In this document: positions 21,641 through 29,100 of the stretch, one piece after another
Position numbering within the stretch: position 1 is the stretch's first letter
Layout of the letters: each line of letters opens with the position of its first letter
Source of the DNA: a virus
IMG/VR virus record: IMGVR_UViG_3300037246_001819
Coordinates: 1-51,289 of that record
Length of the DNA stretch: 51,289 nt
Strand: one strand, 5' to 3'
Notes under the pieces: model-generated
The model's database searches: none
What the model was told of the DNA's origin: nothing
Seen by the model: the letters and a program-made list of their open reading frames with translations, nothing else
Made by a program: the position numbers and the translations under genes

Positions 21641-23155
21641 TCAAATCTGTAGCAGGCCCTGCGGTGGCCCCTGGTCGTACGCCTCTCCCCGGAGATCGCC
21701 ATCATCGGCCTCGGCTGTGAGCAAGTACACCTCTCTCTCGACGGCCAGTTCGTGTAGCTGACGACGAGTTTCGGGCGACAGTTCGCCGTACGCGGCTTGC
21801 GGTAGCACGATCAGCCGATTCCGGCTGGCAGCGATTCCCAGGATGACCGGCCATCGCTCCCCATCAGACAAGTCCTCAAACGGCTCCTCGGAGCTGCGAT
21901 CGGTCGCGATCACCAGCCGCGGGTCGCCGTCTGGATTCGGCACTATGAACAGCGGGCAATCGGGCACGCTCGCTACGGCGTCGGCGAGCACATCGCGGCC
22001 GGCTGCCCGAGCAGCCTCACGCAGCCGCGCGGCACGCTGCCCAGCTTCCTTGGCTTCATCGCTCGACACCGCCGCGCGCTTCTGAGCCGCCAGGGCCTCT
22101 CGGACCTTGACGCCGTACATGACCGCCCCTTGTGCCGTCTCGCATCGGTCGTGCGCTTTGACCAGTTCTGCGCCAGTCGGCATCTGCACATCCGCGCCAG
22201 CCTTGATCGTTGCCTCCCACTTCGCGAGGGTTTCGGCCTGACGAAAGGCCGATAAAAAAGCGTCCGCCGCGCGGCCATGCGAAGCCTCCGCACTAAGGAG
22301 GCAGCTCTCTGCTTCCGCAAGAGCATCCTTGCACTCCTGCACGCGGGCCTCCCAATCCGCCGCATCCCCAGAACAGGTAGAAACCGCCCCTTCCAGCTCC
22401 GCCAGGTCGGGCCCGCGTCCAAGGGCGTCGAGTTCAGCTTGAGCCTTTCCAGCCGCGGCAACTACCTCGGCAGCGTCCCTGTTCCGTTGCTGCAACGCAG
22501 CCCGGTGCTCGCCCGCGGCCCCGAGCTCAACACTCAGCGCGCTCTCGTCATGCGGCGCCGCCAGGTCCACACCTTCCACGAGCTGTACCGCCGCCCGTGC
22601 ATCGGCCAGGCGGCTGTCCTTCACTCGTTCGTGCTCCTGGGCCCGGCGCTCGACAGCCCGCTTGATTCGCGCGGCCATCTCAACCAGGTCGTCGGTCTCC
22701 AGGTCGTGCGTGCTGACGATTTCGCGAAACGCATCGGCCCCGCCAACTACATCGTGAAATCGCGAGGCGTCGGCAGCAACGCCGATCAACCTGAGCAGCA
22801 CGTTGATCCGGTGCCGATCGCGGATCACCGCCGTCTTGAACTTCGGCGAGTGCAACGCCGCGATATCCAGGTCGCCGAGCCCGTCAACAGTGATCGCGCC
22901 TTCTTCCTGGATCCGCTTCGCAATAGTCAGCACTTTTCCAGCAACGGTGGCCTCACCGCGCCGGGTCGCATCACGCTTCGTCGGCTTGATGTCGGTGCGG
23001 CCATCGGTCGCCAACTGCACGGTTCGCAGGACCGTCGTCTTACCCGCACCTTGTTTGCCCCGTAGGACGTGCAGACCTGGGCCGGTCATCTTGTACTCGA
23101 ACTCTATTACTGGGCCGATGTCTCGCACTGCGATCAAGGTTTCTGCCTTACTCAT
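21641..23155 (-). CDS. SMC/RecF-type AAA ATPase
   Basis: A 504-aa ATPase resembling Rad50, SbcC or RecF-like proteins. Walker A GKQGAGKT is at residues 33-40, and an ABC-type signature-like LSDGERWP is near residue 435, with a long Ala/Glu/Arg-rich helical region between them that probably forms a coiled coil. Proteins of this type work with nucleases and annealing proteins in double-strand-end processing. It lies between the Cas4/AddB-like nuclease and the probable annealing protein, which supports a recombination module. The ATG at 23155 follows GGAG; the upstream extension of the frame runs into the T-arm-like RNA and was rejected. Confidence 0.82.
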   Translation of the reverse strand: MSKAETLIAVRDIGPVIEFEYKMTGPGLHVLRGKQGAGKTTVLRTVQLATDGRTDIKPTKRDATRRGEATVAGKVLTIAKRIQEEGAITVDGLGDLDIAALHSPKFKTAVIRDRHRINVLLRLIGVAADASRFHDVVGGADAFREIVSTHDLETDDLVEMAARIKRAVERRAQEHERVKDSRLADARAAVQLVEGVDLAAPHDESALSVELGAAGEHRAALQQRNRDAAEVVAAAGKAQAELDALGRGPDLAELEGAVSTCSGDAADWEARVQECKDALAEAESCLLSAEASHGRAADAFLSAFRQAETLAKWEATIKAGADVQMPTGAELVKAHDRCETAQGAVMYGVKVREALAAQKRAAVSSDEAKEAGQRAARLREAARAAGRDVLADAVASVPDCPLFIVPNPDGDPRLVIATDRSSEEPFEDLSDGERWPVILGIAASRNRLIVLPQAAYGELSPETRRQLHELAVEREVYLLTAEADDGDLRGEAYDQGPPQGLLQI

Positions 23156-23181
23156 ACCGCTGCTCCTTCGATTGCCAAGAA

Positions 23182-23372
23182 TGCGGCGCGCCGGACTCGA
23201 ACCGGCCCCTTCCATCTCCCAGAGGCGTAACCGCTCCGGGGCTAGCTGTTGGCCTGGCACCTAGCAATGTTGGATAGGTCTTCCAACGTCATGTTACGCC
23301 GCCGCCGCATAGTTCAAAGCCCCGTTTACCGCATTCGGCACCATTACCCATGACGGCACGGGGCCACACCGC
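23182..23372 (-). ncRNA. Possible tmRNA-like or tRNA-derived RNA
   Basis: The 288-bp gap upstream of the ATPase gene contains a convincing T-arm on the minus strand: a 5-bp stem GCCGG/CCGGC enclosing TTCGAGT (23190-23206), followed by a 7-base acceptor strand and discriminator A (23182-23189). No cloverleaf can be drawn around it. Upstream on the same strand a frame ends AVNGALNYAAAA-stop, like tmRNA tag peptides, and GCGGTGT at 23366-23372 can pair with the acceptor strand (two G-U pairs). The conserved tmRNA 5' motif with TTCGAC is absent and CCA is not encoded. It may equally be a tRNA remnant or an attachment site copied from a host tRNA. Confidence 0.35.
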
Positions 23373-23443
23373 CTGGACCATCCGTGTCCATATGAACACG
23401 GCGGCTGTCGCAGTTGTTAAAGCCACACTTCGGTCTCCTATCT

Positions 23444-23668
23444 TCACCCAGCGTGGTTATCGCAGAGGATGATTTCCGGTTCACCGTACTCGTCGATTCT
23501 GGTGCAGGTGGTCAGTGGGGGGTCTTCCCAGATATAACCCTCGTTGGCCGATGAGGTGTTGGCCATCTCTCGGGCGTCCGTCGCGGTCTCTGCTCGGATG
23601 ACGAAGCCATCGGTTACGTCGTACTGGCCAGGACGGATATTTTTTCGTTCGAGGAGCCAGAGCTTCAT
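23444..23668 (-). CDS. Small phage protein (MKLWLLE type)
   Basis: A 74-aa protein starting MKLWLLERK, with GFVIRAETATDAREMAN and YIWEDPPLTTCTRI. I recognise the pattern from many phage genomes: a short beta strand, RAE..A.AR.MA, and a WxDP..T.C motif. Role unknown. The ATG at 23668 overlaps the upstream stop (ATGA). Confidence 0.78.
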   Translation of the reverse strand: MKLWLLERKNIRPGQYDVTDGFVIRAETATDAREMANTSSANEGYIWEDPPLTTCTRIDEYGEPEIILCDNHAG

Positions 23669-23910
23669 TGGCCTTCTCCGGGCGTGTCGGGCTGATCGCC
23701 CAACTCCTTTGCTACCACTTTTGCCACCCAACTCCTCCAGCAATCTTCGCACTGGTCGCGAGGCGCATCCACGGCCTCCTCGCCCGGTGCAAAAAACGAA
23801 CTCTTGATGTGAAGAATGCGGTGATCGACCCTCAGGTTCGCCTTCCAAGGTGTGCCCGCCTCATGCCGCCTCATTTTCTTGCCGCAATGATCGCATGTAA
23901 CTTTAATCAC
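23665..23910 (-). CDS. Small zinc-finger-like protein
   Basis: An 81-aa protein with CDHCGKKM near the start and CEDCWRSW in the second half, a pair of CxxC motifs that likely hold zinc. The GTG at 23910 has GGAG seven bases upstream and overlaps the upstream stop (GTGA). It lies directly after the nuclease gene. Function unknown. Confidence 0.72.
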   Translation of the reverse strand: MIKVTCDHCGKKMRRHEAGTPWKANLRVDHRILHIKSSFFAPGEEAVDAPRDQCEDCWRSWVAKVVAKELGDQPDTPGEGQ

Positions 23911-24728
23911 AACGCTGCTCCTGTCGTGTGAACGGTGCGCCCGCGAACGTACGGGCACGAATCGTAGTAGCCGCACCATTTCGGGCCACACCACCAGTCC
24001 GAGCGGCGGGCCGGCGTAAACACCCCGCTCTCGACTACCTTGGCAGCGTTCTCGAGCCGACGCGCGAAAATCTCAACGTCCACCGCGTCGCGGATCGTAG
24101 CTTGTTGCTTGAGCACCGGACCCGCCTTCAGATCGACGATGCAGTCCAACCACATCGCGGTCGGGAGCTCGCCGACCTGAGCGTACTTCGCGAGCGCGTA
24201 CATGGTGAGCTGGTCCGAGTAGTCCGCCTCACCCTGGCTCGGGCTCTTCCCCTTGGTCTTCAGGTCGCGAAGCACCGGCCCCAGTTCCTCGACGTCGATT
24301 ATGCCCACAAAATCAAACGGGTACCCTTCGCACTCGATGACCCAAGACCGCTCGACCGCGATCGGCTTTAGCAGCGGCGCCAGGTAGCCCGCGTGGAACT
24401 TGGACAGCCTGACGACCTTATCGACGGCCTCCCCGCGAACCACAGCCTCGCCCTGCTTACGCTCGTCGTTGTTCAGTCCGACCCCTTCATAGTCCCAGCG
24501 AGCAACCAGAGCGTCGCGTGCCAACTGGGCGCACTCGTCAACGCTCAGCAGATCCCCGGTGTCGATCTTTTTCTGGAGGGAATCGCGTGCAGCGTCATGC
24601 ACCGATGAGCCGACGGTCATCGCGATTGCCGGCGGGACGATCTCGCCCTCGACGTAGCGGCGCCGGTACTGCTCGCCGCACTTGTGCAGCATGTCGAGAG
24701 CCGACTGGTGGAATTGAGGCTTGCTCAT
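23907..24728 (-). CDS. Cas4/AddB-like PD-(D/E)XK exonuclease
   Basis: A 273-aa nuclease of the RecB-like PD-(D/E)XK superfamily. The active-site motifs are FVGIIDVEE and DLKTK (Asp and Lys, near residues 145 and 160), followed by QLTMYALA as motif QxxxY. One Cys near the N-terminus (C17, HKCGEQ) and three near the C-terminus (CGPKWCGYYDSC) match the split Fe-S cluster ligands of AddB and Cas4. Such enzymes resect DNA ends. No CRISPR array or other cas gene is present, so it is a recombination nuclease by context, next to the SMC-like ATPase and annealing candidate. Confidence 0.88.
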   Translation of the reverse strand: MSKPQFHQSALDMLHKCGEQYRRRYVEGEIVPPAIAMTVGSSVHDAARDSLQKKIDTGDLLSVDECAQLARDALVARWDYEGVGLNNDERKQGEAVVRGEAVDKVVRLSKFHAGYLAPLLKPIAVERSWVIECEGYPFDFVGIIDVEELGPVLRDLKTKGKSPSQGEADYSDQLTMYALAKYAQVGELPTAMWLDCIVDLKAGPVLKQQATIRDAVDVEIFARRLENAAKVVESGVFTPARRSDWWCGPKWCGYYDSCPYVRGRTVHTTGAAL

Positions 24729-24976
24729 TCCTTGCTCTTCTTCTGTTCAGTGGTCGCAGATGCGCTGACCGGTGGCCACCCGACAAGCGATCGAACCATT
24801 GGGGCAAGCAGGAATAGACCGAAGCAGTGCCAAAAAGGGATTGACAAATACACGGACGGGAGCCAGTAAAAGTACGTTGGCGCAAGCCAGTTCCACACGA
24901 TCCAAAACGGAATCGCGATACAGAACGCGAATCCGATAGCCAGCGCCCAACCTATTACTGGGATGTAGTTCAGCAT
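24725..24976 (-). CDS. Small two-pass membrane protein
   Basis: An 83-aa protein with two hydrophobic segments (VIGWALAIGFAFCIAIPFWIV, cited in part, and the region around SIPFWHCFGLFLLAPM) and a Lys/Glu tail. The ATG at 24976 has GGAG seven bases upstream. It may affect the host envelope; no family recognised. Confidence 0.65.
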   Translation of the reverse strand: MLNYIPVIGWALAIGFAFCIAIPFWIVWNWLAPTYFYWLPSVYLSIPFWHCFGLFLLAPMVRSLVGWPPVSASATTEQKKSKE

Positions 24977-24998
24977 GCGATTACTCCGCATTGAGGCT

Positions 24999-25379
24999 TC
25001 ACAGCCCACACGCTTTCAAAACCACCACGGCGATCAAGAGCCCGAGGAACACGGCGACGCAGACCACAACGGCGAGCCCAGACTCAAGGGTTCGGCGAGA
25101 CGAGCAGCCGTAGAGTTCACGCTGGACCTCCTTGACCGTCGCGGCGATCTTCTCGGCGGTCTCGTACTCACCCTTGTCGATTCCGGAACGGATGCGTCTG
25201 ACGCGATCTTTAACTTCATCACTCTGGGAGTCGAGGAGGATGTCAAGGAGAAAGATGAGGCGCTTTGTCGTCTCCAGGTACATGCCCTTCGTGATACGTC
25301 CCATCCGTTTATCCTTTTCAGCGAGATGGATTTCAGAGAGGAGGACGTCGATCTTCACATTCATATCGGTTTTGCTCAT
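24999..25379 (-). CDS. Hypothetical tail-anchored membrane protein
   Basis: A 126-aa protein: a long charged helical region (about residues 5-95), then one C-terminal transmembrane segment (GLAVVVCVAVFLGLLIAVVV) and a short tail. This is a tail-anchored topology. The ATG overlaps the upstream stop (ATGA). Function unknown. Confidence 0.65.
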   Translation of the reverse strand: MSKTDMNVKIDVLLSEIHLAEKDKRMGRITKGMYLETTKRLIFLLDILLDSQSDEVKDRVRRIRSGIDKGEYETAEKIAATVKEVQRELYGCSSRRTLESGLAVVVCVAVFLGLLIAVVVLKACGL

Positions 25380-25765
25380 GGCGTCACCGTCTCCAAGGTC
25401 CGCCCGATCATTTGCCAAAGACCAACGGCTACCAGCAAGACGAGACAAACCCCGACGATGGACGCCGCAACCAAGTTCCCCTTGTCCTTCCGGGCGGCTT
25501 TCTCTAGTATCCTGATCTGGCGCTGCTTCTCGACGGCCGGACTTAGGCTTCCTGGAACGAAATAGTCACAGACAAAACACTCGCTTCCGTTGAATACGCA
25601 CCACCCGCACGCCGGACAGAACGTCAACTTATCGCCACGAGCTGGGTACCGGCGATCTTCGCGTGGCCCGTAAATGCGATCAAGCCATTGGCGCTCTTTC
25701 TTCGTGGGCGGCTTGCGCTTCTTCATGTTGGAACGGATGCTTTTGATACTATCTTCATGCGACAT
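25376..25765 (-). CDS. Zinc-ribbon protein with C-terminal membrane segment
   Basis: A 129-aa protein with a basic start (SIKSIRSNMKKRKPP), a zinc-ribbon-like pair CPACGWC ... CFVCDYF in the middle and a hydrophobic segment near the C-terminus (NLVAASIVGVCLVLLVAVGLW, cited in part). AGGGG precedes the ATG at 25765. Zinc-ribbon proteins with one membrane helix are common and rarely informative; the function is unknown. Confidence 0.65.
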   Translation of the reverse strand: MSHEDSIKSIRSNMKKRKPPTKKERQWLDRIYGPREDRRYPARGDKLTFCPACGWCVFNGSECFVCDYFVPGSLSPAVEKQRQIRILEKAARKDKGNLVAASIVGVCLVLLVAVGLWQMIGRTLETVTP

Positions 25766-25790
25766 GCTGTGCCCCTTACGTTTGCGAGAC

Positions 25791-25856
25791 AAAAGCGCCG
25801 CCCCTACCCAATGGCACAAGCATGCTGTCAGGGCATAATGGGATCGGGGCGGCTTT
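25791..25856 (-). promoter_or_regulatory. Inverted repeat with U-tract side, possible attenuator
   Basis: On the minus strand AAAGCCGCCCC pairs with GGGGCGGCGCTTT (one 2-base bulge) around a 41-base loop, and TTTTG follows. It lies between the first and second gene of the leftward early block. It could attenuate or terminate transcription. Confidence 0.4.
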
Positions 25857-25866
25857 CACGGAGGAA

Positions 25867-26043
25867 TTACCGCGAACTACCGTTGGCCTTGGCGGGCGCG
25901 GGCTTCATGCCCTGACGCTCGCGCACCCATAGTCGGCAGGCGAACTCGACCCGCTGGGCGATCTTCCGAGGCCCACGGATATTGGCTGGTACGAACTGCT
26001 CCAATTCGTTCGCCAAATCAGTTGGAAACTTGATTCTCGCCAT
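25867..26043 (-). CDS. Small basic protein, first gene of the leftward early block
   Basis: A 58-aa protein starting MARIKFPTDLANELEQF, with a basic helix (RKIAQRVEFACRLWVRERQ) and an Ala/Lys/Pro tail. The beta-strand-then-two-helices outline (RIKFP, then helices) is compatible with a ribbon-helix-helix DNA-binding protein, which would suit a first gene next to a regulatory motif. The ribosome binding site is weak (GGGGT). The assignment to that fold is only inferred. Confidence 0.55.
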   Translation of the reverse strand: MARIKFPTDLANELEQFVPANIRGPRKIAQRVEFACRLWVRERQGMKPAPAKANGSSR

Positions 26044-26094
26044 GAGTGGAGTCTACCCCACGTTTCGGTATTTGGCAAATGATCTTGTAGATAT

Positions 26095-26106
26095 ATCTGT
26101 AAGTTA
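26095..26106 (-). promoter_or_regulatory. Leftward motif copy C (TAACTTACAGAT)
   Basis: Minus-strand TAACTTACAGAT, upstream of the early leftward block, one mismatch from copy B near the late block. It overlaps a 10-bp palindrome AGATATATCT. A further possible promoter lies downstream: TTGCCA, 17 bases, TAGACT, which would give an almost leaderless start. Confidence 0.45.
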
Positions 26107-26111
26107 TTGGT

Positions 26112-29100
26112 CTACAGGCCCTTAGTCGTCGCCAGGAACCGTCTTTTGTACGCTGCCCGGGTATTGCCCTGCTCGGGCCTCGGATACTGCTCGAGGAGGT
26201 GTTCCCAGTAGACGTCTTCCAGTTGCTCCACCGTCAACGGTTGTTTGCCCAGCCATTCTAACGCTGCATCCCGCTCGTCCTGCCACCGCCCCAGCGTGTC
26301 GAAGAATGTCTCGTCTCCCTTGGCCGTCTTGACCGGCCGTGGCTTCGCCAGCGCGTCCAGCATAGGACCCGGGTCGACTTGGTAGGTTTGTAAGCCGAGT
26401 CCAAAGATGGCCGTCAAACCCAGAGCGACACCCTTGGAAATGCCGTGTTCCTCGATCGCCTCATACACGTCTCGAAGCGCGAGTGGGATGGACAAATCCA
26501 GGGGCAGGCTGGTCACCGTGACCGGTTCCCCAATGTAGCCTTCCCTCGCTGTAACATCAACGACCGCTCCGGCAGCCGGTGATAGCTTCGCCCGCAAAAA
26601 CCGTGCCAGCACGTCAACGATGTCCGATTTGCCGAACGGCTTGTCTTTGCCAGACAGATCCTGAAGCCGACCGTAAGCATCCTTTGTCTGTCCACCTGCG
26701 ACACGCGAGAGTAGCACCGTTGTCTGTGACAGGCCAAATAGCGGGTCGATCCGCGTGTTTCCGATCTTGATCTTGCCGAAGTCAGCCGACCGTGGATCGC
26801 TCTCAATTTGGACGTACTCTTCCGGTTCTCCCCCATAAAACGCGGCGAACATTTCCGCCGCGGCCATGACCATCGAGTAGAAGATCCCGAGACCGAGCGC
26901 GGTGCGGGCATATTCTTTCGCGATCGCCACCTTGACCCGGCCAGTCGCGCCTTCATGGAAAAAGGGGGCGCCGAATAACAACTGGAATCGGCTGGTGGCG
27001 TATCGTGGCGAGAAGAACACGGTAGCCAAACCGACCGCCGCTTGCTTGAACTTCCAAAGCGTGCCTCGGCCCGTGGCGCCGTTCACGAAATTCGCAAGCG
27101 CTTCGGCCTCCGCATCGCTGACCGTGCCCTTGCGGCCAACGAATGCAACCAGGGCGTCGAACATATCTGCCCGCTGCCGGTTCAGGAACGCCACGTAGGC
27201 GCGCGCAGATGCGGCAACTATGGGAATCTTCTGGGTCCAACGGCCCATGTAGGCTTCTTCCATCTTGCCGAGCACGCCCTCCAGCTCGGTCAATTCCAAG
27301 CCCGCCCGCTGATACAAAGCCCAGTTCGGCCGTTCCCGTAGCGACTCAGCAGCCGCTACGGCACCTTGCCGCGACAGCCCCGCACGGAACATTTGCGGCA
27401 GTTCCTGGACCATCTGGATCGGATGCCCGAAGTTGAAGAACCCGCCTTGTCGAGCGACCGCTGAAACATCCGCGCTGGTCAGAACGGAACGTATTGTCCT
27501 CCAGGTCTCGGCCGAGAGATCCGTCACCTTCTGGCCAGCCGAACGGTTGGCCCACTTGAACGCTTCCAGGCCGCGCATGTATGCGAGTTTGGCTTCCAGG
27601 TTCTCCTTTCTTAATCGCATGGCCTCCTTGTCGAGTGACAGGGGCTTCCGTTTCGGTTTCGGGGCGAAATCGCTGCGCGCCAGCTTCTCTTTCAATTCGG
27701 CCGTGCGATTGACCAACCGCGTCTTGAGCGACTGAAGCGCAATCTGTTCGGCCGTCTTCTTCGGTCGGGCAACCTCTTGCAGCTCCCGTAGTTGCTCCTT
27801 CCATGCGTCACGGCGAGCGCGAGCGGCAGCCAACTCGGCCGTCATCGGAGTCCTAGACGGCTTGCGGCCTGGAAACAGATCCCGCTCCTTGACTCGTCGC
27901 TCATATTCCGCGGCCGATTTCTCAACTGCCGCGATCGCCATCTTCACGCGCCGCTCATCGCTGAGTTCCCGTTGGCCAAACATCTCGTCGTACTCAGCCC
28001 GAAGTGCGTCACGGCGTTCCCGTAGGGCCGTGGCCTCATCGTCATACGGTAGGCCGGCTCTGTCTCGAATGAGTTGCGTGCCGGTCGCGAGTTGTTCTTC
28101 GAGATCGGCGATCTGATTCCTGAGTCGGGTCTTCACCCCATCGAGCGCGGATTTCAACTGGGTCACCGGGTCTGTGACCTCGAAGCCATATTTCTTCTTG
28201 GCCTCGTTCACTTCTTGGATCAGCCGCCGCTCTTCGTCGCTCGGCTCTCTGCGCTGGACCCCGGTCTTCAGCGGCGCTAGGCCAGCAACCATGTCCTGCA
28301 ACTTGCCGACCTGCTGCATCTGTCCCTTCAGGTCGCGGAGCTGGACCTTGATCTCGTCCTGATCGAGCAGCTTGTACTGCCCGTAGCCGGAGATCGCGTC
28401 CATCGCCTGCCGTCGCGTGAGGTCCGGCACGACCTCCAACAACTCAGCGTAGACCGCATCAATGAGTTCGTCGCGATCGGTAACGCCCTCAGCGACAAAC
28501 TGCTCCGCCAACTGCCTCGCGAGTTTGCCCACTGCCGGGTTATCCAAAGGTCCAGCTCGCCTAGGGGGAGCGACCCGCACGATCTCAGGGGGTTCGTCTT
28601 GGGCCGCCGGCCCCGGCTCGCTCTGGATTCTCGCTTTCGCCTTGGCTACCCGCTTCTTGAGCTTTTCGAGCGCATCCTTCGATTGAGCCTGCGCGGCTTG
28701 GTCGTCGGCCTCTTGGACATAATCGTCGAACGCTTGCTGTGTGCCGGCGATGTCGCGCTGGGTTTCCACGACCGCCGCCCGATCCTCGGCAGTCAAGTCC
28801 GTGCCTTTCGCCTTCCTGGTCTGGGCGAGCATCGGCATCAGCGTGAACGCCTCATCAGCGAGCATCTTGCGGGCGTTGAGGGCTCGCCCGGTTTCCGTTC
28901 CGACCTTCTTGTCGACGTCGTAATACTCGACCAGTTGCGATGCGAGCAGGGCTTCGGATGTCTCAGCCCGCGCGATCTCAACCGGGTCGCCCCCTTCGCG
29001 CGCGGCCTCGAGGCGTTCGATCGACTTGTCGTAGTCGTTCTGAAGCGTGATCTGCCTGTGCAGCAGCAGCGCATCTTCGAGGGCGCCCGAAACGGCGCGA

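Noticed and set aside
23182-23260. Ordinary cloverleaf tRNA gene
   Set aside because: The T-arm is good, but no D-arm, anticodon arm and matching acceptor could be drawn at normal tRNA length.
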